Shown piece after piece: positions 15,204 through 23,163 of a DNA stretch of 25,978 bases (position 1 is the first letter of the stretch; each line of letters begins with the position of its first letter). A program made the position numbers and the translations under genes. Under the pieces are notes generated by a model that was given only the letters and a program-made list of their open reading frames with translations, was not told the DNA's origin and made no database searches. Location: positions 1 to 25,978 of the forward strand of contig NZ_JBHSBN010000046.1 of assembly GCF_042650605.1 (NCBI RefSeq), given 5' to 3'. The stretch comes from Micromonospora_J zhanjiangensis (GTDB lineage: Bacteria; Actinomycetota; Actinomycetes; Mycobacteriales; Micromonosporaceae).

Positions 15204-15216
15204 CCGAAACTTTCGG
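15204..15216. promoter_or_regulatory. downstream xylanase operator (palindrome)
   Basis: CCGAAACTTTCGG is a perfect 13-base palindrome centred at 15210. The core CGAAACTTTCG is the motif I recall as the xylanase-gene regulatory palindrome in Streptomyces. It lies between the inferred -10 and the start codon of the GH10 gene, where a bound repressor would block transcription. Confidence 0.7.
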
Positions 15217-15242
15217 AGTTTTTCCGGGACTTCGCCCGGAAG

Positions 15243-15270
15243 GTTATGGGGATCGATATGACCGGGTCAA
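15243..15270 (-). promoter_or_regulatory. candidate promoter of the GH10 xylanase gene
   Basis: On the minus strand TTGACC (15265-15270) is followed after 16 bases by CATAAC (15243-15248), or after 17 by ATAACC. The -35 is strong and the -10 moderate. It lies neatly between the two palindromic operators and about 110 bases upstream of the ATG. Confidence 0.5.
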
Positions 15271-15285
15271 CAGGATCCGCCGGTC

Positions 15286-15296
15286 CGAAAGTTTCG
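15286..15296. promoter_or_regulatory. upstream xylanase operator (palindrome)
   Basis: CGAAAGTTTCG is a second palindrome of the same class, centred at 15291, 81 bases from the first and 15 bases beyond the -35 element. The pair suggests cooperative binding or looping across the promoter. Confidence 0.65.
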
Positions 15297-15349
15297 AGGC
15301 GGTCGACCGGGCCGGTCCGACGCGGCCGGGAGAAGGCACCCACGAAAGG

Positions 15350-15392
15350 CCGCGGGCCCGGTCGATCGCTACTGGATCGACCGGGCCCGCGG
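15350..15392. terminator. perfect hairpin terminator of katG
   Basis: An 18-bp stem without mismatch (15350-15367 with 15375-15392, left arm CCGCGGGCCCGGTCGATC) closes a 7-base loop GCTACTG. It starts 15 bases beyond the katG stop at 15407 on the minus strand. It also insulates the GH10 promoter from katG read-through. Confidence 0.85.
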
Positions 15393-15406
15393 GCGGGAGG
15401 GACGGG

Positions 15407-17683
15407 TCAGGAAAGGTCGAACCGGTCGAGTTCCATGACCTTGGTCCAGGCCGCGACGAAGTCGGTCACGAACTTCTCCCGGGCGTCATCGCTGGCGTAG
15501 ACCTCGGCGAGCGCCCGCAGCTGCGAGTTGGAGCCGAACACGAGGTCCACCGCGGTGGCCGTCCACTTCACCTGGTCGGTGGCCAGGTCGCGGATCTCGT
15601 ACACGTGCTCGTCGGACTCCGACGACTTCCACCGGGTCCCCGGCGAGAGCAGGTTGGTGAAGAAGTCGTTGCTCAGCACGCCCGGGCGGTCGGTGAGCAC
15701 GCCGTGCGCCGCACCGCCGACGTTGTTGCCGAGGGCGCGCAGGCCGCCGACCAGGACGGTCATCTCGGGCGCGGTCAGGCCGAGCATGTACGCCCGGTCG
15801 ACGAGCAGCACCTCCGGCTGGGTCTTCTCGCCCGGCCGCAGGTAGTTGCGGAACCCGTCGGCGCGCGGCTCCATGACCCGGAACGACTCGACGTCGGTCT
15901 GCTCCTGGGTGGCGTCGGTGCGGCCCGGCCGGAACGGCACGGTCACCTGGACGCCGGCGTCGCGGGCCGCCTTCTCGACGGCGGCCGAACCGGCCAACAC
16001 GATCAGGTCCGCGAGCGAGATCTTCGCACCGCCGGCCGCGTTGAACTCCCGCTGGATGCCCTCCAGGGCGGCCAGGACCGTGCCGAGCTGCTCGGGCTGG
16101 TTGACCTCCCAGTTGCGCTGCGGTTCGAGCCGGATCCGGGCGCCGTTGGCACCACCGCGCTTGTCCGTGCACCGGAAGCTCGCGGCCGAGGCCCAGGCGG
16201 TGGAGACCAGCTGGGCGGTGGTGAGGCCGGAGCCGAGGATCTTCTCCTTGAGGGCGGCGACGTCGGCGTCACCCACCAGCTCGTGGTCGACGGCCGGCAC
16301 CGGGTCCTGCCACAGCTGGACCTCCGGCACCCACGGTCCGAGGAAGCGGCTGACCGGGCCCATGTCGCGGTGCAGCAGCTTGTACCAGGCCTTGGCGAAC
16401 GCCAGCGCGAACTCGTCGGGGTTCTCCAGGAAGCGACGCGAGACCTTCTCGTACGCCGGGTCGACGCGCAGCGACAGGTCGGTGGTCAACATCGTCGGCC
16501 GGTGCTTCTTCGACGGGTCGTGGGCGTCCGGGATGATCGCCTCGGCGTCCTTGGCGACCCACTGCTTCGCGCCGCCGGGGCTCGTGGTCAGCTCCCACTC
16601 GTAGCCGAAGAGGATCTCGAAGAAGCGGTTGTCCCACTGCGTCGGCCGGTCGGTCCAGGTCACCTCGAGACCGCTGGTGATGGTGTCCCCGCCCTTGCCG
16701 CTGCCGTGCGTGCTCAGCCAGCCCAGTCCCTGCGCCTCCAGCGGGGCACCCTCGGGCTCGGGCCCGACGTGACTGTCGGCCACTCCGGCGCCGTGGGTCT
16801 TGCCGAACGTGTGGCCACCGGCGATGAGGGCGACGGTCTCCTCGTCGTTCATCGCCATCCGGCGGAAGGTCTCCCGGATGAAGTGCGCCGCCGCGGCCGG
16901 GTCGGCGTTGCCGCGGGGACCCTCCGGGTTGACGTAGATCAGGCCCATCTCGGTCGCGCCGACGACGGGCGTCATCTCCTTCTCGGAGGTGTACCGCTCG
17001 TCACCGAGCCAGGTGTCCTCCGGTCCCCAGAAGATCTCCTCGGGCTCCCAGACGTCCTGCCGGCCGAAGCCGAAGCCGAAGGTCTTGAAGCCCATCGACT
17101 CCAGGGCGACGTTGCCGGCCAGCACCAGCAGGTCGGCCCAGGAGATCTTCTGGCCGTACTTCTGCTTGACCGGCCACAGCAGCCGGCGGGCCTTGTCCAG
17201 GTTGGCGTTGTCCGGCCAGCTGTTGAGCGGGGCGAAGCGCTGACCGCCGTCGCCGGCACCGCCGCGACCGTCCTCGATGCGGTACGTGCCCGCCGCGTGC
17301 CAGCTCATCCGGATCATCAGGCCGCCGTAGTGGCCGAAGTCGGCGGGCCACCAGTCCTGCGAGGTGGTGAGGACCGTGGTGATGTCCCGCTTGAGGGCCT
17401 CGACGTCGAGCTTGGCGAACTCCGCGGCGTAGCTGAAGTTCTCCCCCAGCGGGTTGCCCTTGGCCGAGTGGGCGTGCAGCACCGACAGGTCGAGCTGGTT
17501 GGGCCACCAGTCCCGATTGGTGCGCGGACGGCCACCGGTCTTCGGGGTCGGGGAGTCGATCGCCGGGTTCTCGCTCTCGCTGCCGTGCGCGGTCACGGAG
17601 TCGTGCGCGACCGGGCAGCCGGCCGCCTCCTTCGCGTCCACGCCCTGGGCGCTGGTCGGAGCGTTGTCCTGGTTGTCGCTCAT
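15407..17683 (-). CDS. katG: catalase-peroxidase KatG
   Basis: This haem enzyme destroys hydrogen peroxide by catalase and peroxidase cycles in the cytosol. The 758-aa product is full length. The distal haem pocket is intact in IRMSWHAAGTYR (R125, W128, H129), and the catalase-specific Met-Tyr-Trp crosslink residues are present: W128, Y250 in LIYVNPEGP, and the Met of FRRMAMND. The proximal haem ligand is in GGHTFGKTHGAG. The site equivalent to Ser315 of M. tuberculosis KatG is also Ser (S337, in ITSGLEV). The degenerate C-terminal peroxidase half is complete. The ATG at 17683 has GGAAGG seven bases upstream. furA ends 23 bases before it, so both are one operon repressed by FurA, and the transcript ends at the hairpin at 15350-15392. 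Confidence 0.98.
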   Translation of the reverse strand: MSDNQDNAPTSAQGVDAKEAAGCPVAHDSVTAHGSESENPAIDSPTPKTGGRPRTNRDWWPNQLDLSVLHAHSAKGNPLGENFSYAAEFAKLDVEALKRDITTVLTTSQDWWPADFGHYGGLMIRMSWHAAGTYRIEDGRGGAGDGGQRFAPLNSWPDNANLDKARRLLWPVKQKYGQKISWADLLVLAGNVALESMGFKTFGFGFGRQDVWEPEEIFWGPEDTWLGDERYTSEKEMTPVVGATEMGLIYVNPEGPRGNADPAAAAHFIRETFRRMAMNDEETVALIAGGHTFGKTHGAGVADSHVGPEPEGAPLEAQGLGWLSTHGSGKGGDTITSGLEVTWTDRPTQWDNRFFEILFGYEWELTTSPGGAKQWVAKDAEAIIPDAHDPSKKHRPTMLTTDLSLRVDPAYEKVSRRFLENPDEFALAFAKAWYKLLHRDMGPVSRFLGPWVPEVQLWQDPVPAVDHELVGDADVAALKEKILGSGLTTAQLVSTAWASAASFRCTDKRGGANGARIRLEPQRNWEVNQPEQLGTVLAALEGIQREFNAAGGAKISLADLIVLAGSAAVEKAARDAGVQVTVPFRPGRTDATQEQTDVESFRVMEPRADGFRNYLRPGEKTQPEVLLVDRAYMLGLTAPEMTVLVGGLRALGNNVGGAAHGVLTDRPGVLSNDFFTNLLSPGTRWKSSESDEHVYEIRDLATDQVKWTATAVDLVFGSNSQLRALAEVYASDDAREKFVTDFVAAWTKVMELDRFDLS

Positions 17684-17706
17684 CTGCTTCCTTCCGAACT
17701 GGCGGA

Positions 17707-18135
17707 TCACTGGGCGGTGCGTTCGGTCGCGCAGTCGGGGCAGGTGCCCCAGTAGACGACCTCCGCCTCGTCGACCACGAAGCCGTGGTCGTCGGAGGCG
17801 GTGAGACAGGGGGCGTGGCCGACGGTGCAGTCGACGTCGGCGATCGCGCCGCAGGAGCGGCACACGACGTGGTGGTGGTTGTCCCCCACGCGCGACTCGT
17901 ACCGGGCGGTCGCCCCGGCGGGTTGGATGCGCCGCACCAGACCGGCGCGGGTGAGCGCGTGCAGCACGTCGTACACGGTCTGCTGGGACACCGTGGGATA
18001 TTCTACGCGTACCAGCGCGATGACCGTGTCGGTGTCGACATGCCGGTGGTCGCGCAGCGCCGCGAGCACCGCCAACCGGGGTCTGGTGACGCGCAACGAG
18101 ACCGCCCGCAGCTGTGCTTCGAGGTCGGTCGCCAT
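17707..18135 (-). CDS. furA: FurA-type peroxide-responsive Fur-family repressor
   Basis: The 142-aa protein represses its own operon and katG until iron-bound peroxide damage releases it, as known for mycobacterial FurA and Streptomyces CatR/FurA. The N-terminal winged helix includes LRVTRPRLAVLAALRDH and the recognition region YPTVSQQTVYDVLHALTRAG. The metal-binding part has NHHHVVCRSC and two structural zinc pairs, C92/C95 and C132/C135 (CPDC). The ATG at 18135 lies only 6 bases from the -10 hexamer TAGGTT, so the message should be leaderless; no ribosome site is seen or needed. katG follows after 23 bases. Confidence 0.95.
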   Translation of the reverse strand: MATDLEAQLRAVSLRVTRPRLAVLAALRDHRHVDTDTVIALVRVEYPTVSQQTVYDVLHALTRAGLVRRIQPAGATARYESRVGDNHHHVVCRSCGAIADVDCTVGHAPCLTASDDHGFVVDEAEVVYWGTCPDCATERTAQ

Positions 18136-18141
18136 GCGATC

Positions 18142-18170
18142 AACCTAGCACTTTTCTGGAATGAATCAAG
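18142..18170 (-). promoter_or_regulatory. furA-katG promoter with overlapping Fur operator
   Basis: On the minus strand TTGATT (18164-18169), a 16-base spacer and TAGGTT (18142-18147) form the promoter. The spacer carries CATTCCAGAAAAG, matching the FurA-binding sequence I recall from mycobacterial furA promoters (TTGACT-ATTCCAGAAAAG). The operator therefore sits between -35 and -10. The -35 overlaps the stop codon of the upstream alkylation-repair gene. Confidence 0.8.
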
Positions 18171-18873
18171 TTTTCAGGTCGGTCGGCGCCGCCGTGTCGC
18201 GCCGTCGACGCACCACCTCGGTGATCCAGACCGGGGCGTACGGCGAGGTGCAGTTCGGCGGGGTCGGATAGTCCCTGAGCACCCCCAGCCGCTCGCCGAT
18301 GCCCATGGCGCGGGCCCGGTGGTCGGCGTGCTCGATGCCGATCTGGGCCAGGCAGTGGTTCATCGCCCACTGCAGGCGCGCCGGCGCGTCCCGCAGCTCC
18401 GCCTCGATGACGTCGAGCAGCCCCGCGAGGTCGAGGCCCGCGGGCTTCCTGGCCACCCGGTCGGTGGTCAGCGCCCAGCCGGCGCTCGCGACCACCGGGT
18501 CCGGATCGGCCAACCAGGCCACCCGCAACTGCTCGGCGTGCGGGCTCTTCCGCACCACGTAGGTCACCAGCCAGTCGTGCACCTTCGGCGTACGCGCGCG
18601 GCGCAGCATGGCGTCCAACTCGTCCCGCCCGAACGCCTTCGGCCGGCAGATCAGGGTCGTCAGCAGCTTCGCCGCGCTGTCGTCCGTCGCCCAGAGCCGG
18701 CGGGCGAGTTCCTGCCGCGTCCCCAGCCGCTTCGCGAGCGCGCGCAGCCTGCCGAGATTCACCCCGTGGTCGTCGCCGTGCCGCTCGTTCACCTGGCGTA
18801 CCTTCGGGTCCGCCAGCGTGGCCAACTCGGCCAACACGTCGGCCACCGTCGTCCCGGTCACCGTCTCGGTCAC
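18166..18873 (-). CDS. DNA alkylation repair protein (AlkD-like HEAT-repeat fold)
   Basis: The 235-aa product is all-helical in appearance and fits the AlkD-like family, whose members remove or recognise alkylated bases. Supporting stretches are VRQVNERHGDDHGVNLGRLR, LARRLWATDDSAAKLLTTLI, KAFGRDELDAML, VHDWLVTYVV and DPVVASAGWALTTDRVA, then a final helix with LQWAMNHCLAQIGIEH. These are short helical pairs typical of HEAT repeats. The chosen start is the GTG at 18873, preceded by GGGAGG; an upstream in-frame start at 18918 would add 15 Gly/Asp/Pro-rich residues without a ribosome site. The stop lies inside the furA promoter. Whether it retains glycosylase activity cannot be judged here. Confidence 0.75.
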   Translation of the reverse strand: MTETVTGTTVADVLAELATLADPKVRQVNERHGDDHGVNLGRLRALAKRLGTRQELARRLWATDDSAAKLLTTLICRPKAFGRDELDAMLRRARTPKVHDWLVTYVVRKSPHAEQLRVAWLADPDPVVASAGWALTTDRVARKPAGLDLAGLLDVIEAELRDAPARLQWAMNHCLAQIGIEHADHRARAMGIGERLGVLRDYPTPPNCTSPYAPVWITEVVRRRRDTAAPTDLKT

Positions 18874-18923
18874 CGCAGCCTCCCGTCCGTCCGGTGGATC
18901 GCCCCGCCCCGGTGTCACCCTGT

Positions 18924-18941
18924 CACCGGTCGCGGCCGGTG
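18924..18941. terminator. short hairpin after the SRPBCC gene
   Basis: CACCGG (18924-18929) pairs with CCGGTG (18936-18941) over a 6-base loop, 6 bases past the stop at 18947. It is short for a terminator, so read-through into the repair gene is possible. Confidence 0.3.
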
Positions 18942-18946
18942 TGCGC

Positions 18947-19603
18947 TCACGAGCGGTCGTCGCCGGCCCCGGGGGCGAAGTGCCCTACCGCGAACGCGAT
19001 GGCCGCGGCGATGTCGTCGTCGCTGGTCCCCCAGGCGGCCTGGATGACGGGGCCCCAGGCGTGGCAGCTACGGACGGCGAAATCCCGTCCCTCGGGGGTG
19101 TCCTGCCAGCTGCCGGGGTCGAAGTCGATGCCGCGGAGGAAGAGGTCGAGACCGAGCAGCGCGAGGTCCCAGCCGCAGCCGATCCCGATCGTGCCGCCGG
19201 GGCCGTAGCTGCGCACGAGTTCGTCGACGATCCGGGCCGGCGAGGCGTGCTCCAGTTCGAGGACGGTGCGGCCGTCGTCGCCGGGCGCCAAGCGCACCTC
19301 GACCTCGGTCGGCATGCCCTCACCGAGCACCCAGGTCACCTTGATCAGACGGGGTTCCTCGCAGCGCAGGATCTCACCCCCGGCGTTGTCCTTGAGCTGG
19401 AAGTGCCCGCCGAGCCGCAGGTCGCCCTCGACCGGGCCGAGCCACCGACCGAGCCGCTCCGGGTCGGTGCAGGCGTCCCAGACGTCCTCGACCGGGGCGT
19501 CGTAGACCCGGCGCAGCAGCACCGACCGGCCCTCGCCGGTGGCGACGGCCTGGTCGCCGATCGCCCGTCGGGTCGCGTTGATCTGGTTGACGATGTCGAT
19601 CAC
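18947..19603 (-). CDS. SRPBCC-family (AHSA1-like) protein paired with an ArsR regulator
   Basis: The 218-aa product has an AHSA1/START-like domain: VLLRRVYDAPVEDVWDACTD, ERLGRWLGPVEGDLRLGGHF, then EPRLIKVTWVLG and RTVLELEHASP. Such proteins form a hydrophobic cavity for a small lipid-like or aromatic ligand. About 70 further residues (GCGWDLALLGLDLFLRGIDF and the end) are typical of the longer ArsR-linked members. The GTG at 19603 overlaps the stop of the ArsR gene by four bases (GTGA) with GAGGAGG just upstream, so the two are translated together. ArsR/SRPBCC pairs are common in actinobacteria, but their ligand is generally not known. Confidence 0.85.
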   Translation of the reverse strand: MIDIVNQINATRRAIGDQAVATGEGRSVLLRRVYDAPVEDVWDACTDPERLGRWLGPVEGDLRLGGHFQLKDNAGGEILRCEEPRLIKVTWVLGEGMPTEVEVRLAPGDDGRTVLELEHASPARIVDELVRSYGPGGTIGIGCGWDLALLGLDLFLRGIDFDPGSWQDTPEGRDFAVRSCHAWGPVIQAAWGTSDDDIAAAIAFAVGHFAPGAGDDRS

Positions 19604-19998
19604 GTGTCCTCCTCGCTGACGGATCCGGTCCGATCCGGTGTGCCAGTGGTGGTCCCACCCCTGGCGGGCTGTTCGCGGCGTGCACGGCGGCCGCGGGCGA
19701 GTTCGGTGGCCAACGCGTCCAGGCGTTGGTCCCAGAACGGCCGGAAGCGCTCCAGCCAGACCTCGATCTCCCGCAGCGGTGTCGCCCGCACCGCGTAGAG
19801 GCGGCGCGTGCCCTCCGGGCGGACGGTGACGAAGCCCGCCTCCCGCAGCACCCGCAGGTGCTGCGACACGGCGGGCGGCGAGATGCCGAACTCCGCCCGG
19901 ACGACCTCGCCGACGGTGCCGGCGGCCCGCTCACCGTCGGCGAGCAGCTCCAGGATCCGCCGCCGAACCGGGTCGCCGAGGACGTCGAACGCGTGCAC
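19600..19998 (-). CDS. ArsR-family winged-helix transcriptional repressor
   Basis: The 132-aa product starts DVLGDPVRRRILELLADGER and has the helix-turn-helix ISPPAVSQHLRVLREAGFV followed by the wing VRPEGTRRLYAV. The C-terminal part (EVWLERFRPFWDQRLDALAT) is the usual dimer helix of the metal-independent ArsR branch; no metal-binding Cys cluster of the ArsR/SmtB type is seen. The GTG at 19998 lies 7 bases from the predicted -10, so the message should be leaderless. It probably represses its own promoter through the CTTAATTAAG palindrome at 20021-20030. The SRPBCC gene overlaps its stop. Confidence 0.88.
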   Translation of the reverse strand: MHAFDVLGDPVRRRILELLADGERAAGTVGEVVRAEFGISPPAVSQHLRVLREAGFVTVRPEGTRRLYAVRATPLREIEVWLERFRPFWDQRLDALATELARGRRARREQPARGGTTTGTPDRTGSVSEEDT

Positions 19999-20005
19999 CC
20001 GGAGA

Positions 20006-20034
20006 CTATTGCAGCGAGTGCTTAATTAAGTCAA
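20006..20034 (-). promoter_or_regulatory. arsR promoter with palindromic operator
   Basis: On the minus strand TTGACT (20029-20034), a 17-base spacer and CAATAG (20006-20011) make a good promoter. The perfect 10-base palindrome CTTAATTAAG (20021-20030) overlaps the 3' edge of the -35 and enters the spacer, a typical site for ArsR autorepression. It stands out as an A/T island in GC-rich DNA. Confidence 0.65.
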
Positions 20035-20090
20035 GGCTGAATGAACCTCGGATCGCCGCGGTCCGGTCCGTGGCGGTCCGACAGCCGTCG

Positions 20091-20125
20091 GGGCCGGCCG
20101 GCATCGGTCCGATGCCGGCCGGCCC
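20091..20125. terminator. 35-base perfect palindrome, terminator of the GH2 gene
   Basis: Bases 20091-20107 are exactly complementary to 20109-20125 around a single central base (20108), giving a stem of about 15 bp once a loop is allowed. It lies 62 bases past the GH2 stop at 20187 on the minus strand. It may also stop anything entering from the other side. Confidence 0.7.
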
Positions 20126-20186
20126 TCGGGCGACCTCCGCGGCCCTCTTTTCGGGGCGCGCGAGGATCAGGTGGCCCGCGGTCGGC

Positions 20187-22976
20187 TCAGCCCCAGACGG
20201 CCGCGTTGCCGAAGTTGACCGGTTCGGTCTCGCCCGTGGCGCCGACCGTGTCGGTGGTGGTGATGGTGATGGTGGCGTCGGGCAGGCCCGCCGACGTCGC
20301 CGTGATGGTCGTGGTGCCGGCGTAGTAGGAGCGGAACTCGATCGCCGCCTTCCCGTCGAAGGTCTGGGTGCCCGGGTTGGCGGTGTACGACTTGCCGCCG
20401 GGCAGGATTCCCGGACCGCTGGTGACGGTCAGCGTGACGGCGCGGGTGTTGTTGACCCAGGCACCCGAGCCGTTGCGCATCGTCACCACGAGCTGGGTGT
20501 CCGTGCTGCCGTCGTCGGTGATCGTCCGCGACGAGTTGCGTCCCACCTCCAGGGTCATCGCGGTCGCGGTCCCGCTGATGGACTGTTCCCGGGCCACCGG
20601 CGTGGGGTCGGCGAGATTGGTCAGGCTCGACCACCTCGACTTGTTGGCCCGATACCAGTACCACTGGTTCTTCGGCAACCGGTAGAAGTCGATCATGCCC
20701 ATCCGGGCGTAGGCGGGATCCATGATCGTGCCGTGGTCGAAACCGGCCCAGATGGCCAGCCCGGCGCTGCCGGTGGTGAGCTTGTACCGGGTCCCGTCGG
20801 CCGGGTCCTTCACGTCGCCGTACGTCGGGTCGTAGGTGCCGGGCCGGTCGGAGGTGTACGACCCGTACTCGGAGACGACGTTCGGCATCCAGGTGTTGGT
20901 GATCTTGCCGCCGTCGCCGTTGTAGCCGGCGATGTCGCTGACCGCGAGTTGGTCGAGCGAGTTGCGCTGCACGCCGCCCATACCCGCCTTGCGGGTCGGG
21001 TCGAGCTGGTGCGCGTAGTCGCGCAGCTTGCTCACCAGCGCCTTGGCCTTGCTCGCCGTACCCGAGGCCGTGAAGAACACCTCGTTGCCCATCGACCAGT
21101 TGATGACCGAGGGGTGGTTGCGGTTGACCCGGATCATGTCGCGCAGGGCGTCCATGGTGCTCTGCTCGAAGGCGGCCTGGTCGGTTGCCTTCTGCGGGTA
21201 CCCGTCCGCCTTGTAGTCGCCGGCCCGGCCGGACGGGGTCGGCTCCACGCCGGCGGTGGCGGTGCACCAGAAGACGTTCTCCGACCAGAACATCACCCCG
21301 AGCTTGTCCGTGGCGTCGGCGAAGGACGGATCGTGCGGGTAGTGCGATCCCCGGATGAAGTTCATGCCGGCCTCGCGGACCATCCGGACGTCGCGCGCGA
21401 AGCCCGAGTCGGTGACGGCGTTACTCCACCCGCCGTGGTCCTGGTGGACGTCCGCCCCGAACAGCAGTGTCTTCACGCCGTTGAGGTAGAAGCCGTCCAC
21501 CTTCCACTGGGCGCTGCGGAAGCCGAACGTGCTGTCGTAGGCGTCGACGACCGTACCGTTGGTGATCACCCCGTCCGCGCTGCCGTCCACCACCACGGAC
21601 GTGGTCACGGTGTACAGCGCGGGGTTGTTCGGCGCCCACAGGTCGAGCCCCTGCAACATGGCGGCGGTGTTCGTCAGCGATCCGCTCAGCGCGTCGAGGG
21701 TGGTGCTGCTCGCCCCGCCGAGCGTCCGCACCGGCGAGTCGAACGTCGCCAGTACGGTGTTCGACCCCTGCCTGCGTACCTCCTGCCGGGCGTAGACGTC
21801 GATCGCCGAGGAACCGTCGTTGCGGACCTCCGTCTGCACCCGCACGTTCGACCGGCGGGCCGCGATGTTCGCGCGCAGGTCGCTCTCGCTGGGGTACTGC
21901 GCCAGGTCGATGTTCCGGTAGTACGCGGCGTTGCTGGTGTCCCAGGTCGGATTGGTCAGCGCCGGCGTGCTGACGAACGTGCCGTACCAGGCGACGTGCA
22001 CGTTGTCCGTGACGTTCAGGAAAACGTCCCGGTAGAGGCCGCCGCTGAACTGGTGGTCACCGGTACGGGGAGCCAGGTCCGCCCGCCAGTTGTTGTCCAC
22101 CCGGACGGCGATCACGTTGTCGCCGGTGCGCAGGGCGCTGGTGATGTCGAAGGCGAAGCCCGTGAAGCCGCCCCGGTGCGTACCGATCCTGGTGCCGTTG
22201 ACGTACAGGTCGGTGACCGAGAACGCTCCCTCGGACTCGAACTCGACGCGCCTGCCGGTCCACGACGAGGGAACGGTGAGGTGCCGGCGGTACCAGCCCA
22301 CACCCACCCGGAAGGACTGCCCGCCGGTGGAGCCCCCCACGTCGTACGGTGCGTCGAAGTCGTGCGGCAGCGCCACGGGACCCCACCGCGAGTCGTCGAA
22401 GCCGGTGTTCTGCGCCCCCGAGACATCGGACCGGATGAACCGCCAGCCGCGGTTGAGGTTCACCTTCTGCCGGGAACTCGATCCGGTCGGTGGATCGGTC
22501 GACGGGGTCGGGGTGGGTGACGTGGACTCCGACGGGGCCGGCGAGGCGGACGTCGTCGTCGGGGTGGGCGTAACGACCGAGCCCGTACAGGTGGTCCCGT
22601 TCAGGGTGAACGCGATCGGCACCGGGTTGCTGCCGGTCCACGTGCCGTTGAACCCGAAGTCGGCGGTTCCGCCGGTGGGGATGTTCCCGTTGTAGCTCGC
22701 GTTGGTGACGGTGACCCGGGCGCCGGACTGGCTCACCGCGCCGTTCCACAGTTGGCTGACGGTCTGCCCGGCGGCGAACGACCAGGCCAGTTGCCAGCCG
22801 CTGACGGCGTCGCCGAGGTTGGTGACGGTGACCGAGGCGCCGAATCCGCCGCCCCAGGAACTCGTGATCGTGTAGTCGACCCGGCAACCGGGGGCGGCCT
22901 GGGCCGCGGTCGCCGGCACCGCCAACCCGGCGGCGCCCGCCAGCACGGCGCTGAGGACGAGGGCTCTTCTGTTCAT
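20187..22976 (-). CDS. secreted CBM2-linked GH2 glycoside hydrolase
   Basis: The 929-aa product is modular. A signal peptide (MNRRALVLSAVLAGAAGLAV, cut near AQAAP) is followed by a CBM2 cellulose/xylan-binding module bounded by two Cys (CRVDYTITSSWGGGFGA to TTCTGS, about 30-130). A Pro/Thr/Ser linker follows (about 133-175), then the GH2 sugar-binding domain (WRFIRSDVSGAQNTGFDDSR, GVGWYRRHL), an Ig-like domain and the GH2 barrel. The acid/base is in NWSMGNEV (E632) and the nucleophile in VVSEYGS (E703). The last 130 residues look like an invasin/Big_1-type Ig domain. GH2 includes beta-galactosidases, mannosidases, glucuronidases and others; the sugar is not decided by these motifs. The ATG at 22976 has GGAGA upstream. 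A LacI-type operator lies 58 bases upstream. Confidence 0.88.
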   Translation of the reverse strand: MNRRALVLSAVLAGAAGLAVPATAAQAAPGCRVDYTITSSWGGGFGASVTVTNLGDAVSGWQLAWSFAAGQTVSQLWNGAVSQSGARVTVTNASYNGNIPTGGTADFGFNGTWTGSNPVPIAFTLNGTTCTGSVVTPTPTTTSASPAPSESTSPTPTPSTDPPTGSSSRQKVNLNRGWRFIRSDVSGAQNTGFDDSRWGPVALPHDFDAPYDVGGSTGGQSFRVGVGWYRRHLTVPSSWTGRRVEFESEGAFSVTDLYVNGTRIGTHRGGFTGFAFDITSALRTGDNVIAVRVDNNWRADLAPRTGDHQFSGGLYRDVFLNVTDNVHVAWYGTFVSTPALTNPTWDTSNAAYYRNIDLAQYPSESDLRANIAARRSNVRVQTEVRNDGSSAIDVYARQEVRRQGSNTVLATFDSPVRTLGGASSTTLDALSGSLTNTAAMLQGLDLWAPNNPALYTVTTSVVVDGSADGVITNGTVVDAYDSTFGFRSAQWKVDGFYLNGVKTLLFGADVHQDHGGWSNAVTDSGFARDVRMVREAGMNFIRGSHYPHDPSFADATDKLGVMFWSENVFWCTATAGVEPTPSGRAGDYKADGYPQKATDQAAFEQSTMDALRDMIRVNRNHPSVINWSMGNEVFFTASGTASKAKALVSKLRDYAHQLDPTRKAGMGGVQRNSLDQLAVSDIAGYNGDGGKITNTWMPNVVSEYGSYTSDRPGTYDPTYGDVKDPADGTRYKLTTGSAGLAIWAGFDHGTIMDPAYARMGMIDFYRLPKNQWYWYRANKSRWSSLTNLADPTPVAREQSISGTATAMTLEVGRNSSRTITDDGSTDTQLVVTMRNGSGAWVNNTRAVTLTVTSGPGILPGGKSYTANPGTQTFDGKAAIEFRSYYAGTTTITATSAGLPDATITITTTDTVGATGETEPVNFGNAAVWG

Positions 22977-23033
22977 GGTGTCTCCACAATTAGGCGTGTC
23001 CGCACTGTTCGCCGTCGCTGCGGTCGCAGATCC

Positions 23034-23047
23034 TGTGAGCGTTAACA
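23034..23047. promoter_or_regulatory. candidate LacI-family operator of the GH2 gene
   Basis: TGTGAGCGTTAACA is an imperfect palindrome around a central CG (10 of 14 positions symmetric), the form used by LacI/GalR-family repressors of actinobacterial glycoside hydrolase genes. It lies 58 bases upstream of the GH2 start codon. Confidence 0.5.
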
Positions 23048-23163
23048 ATTCCAGGCGCACCATCGTCCGAATGCCCGGCCGTCACGACCCGCGTCGCACC
23101 ATGAACCTGCTCATCGGCACGGGTCATCGAGACTCGAACTGTACGACAGGACGGTGATGACGG

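Noticed and set aside
23125..23160. Possible tRNA T-arm (GTTCGAGTCTCGAT on the minus strand)
   Set aside because: No acceptor stem, anticodon arm or D-arm can be folded around it.
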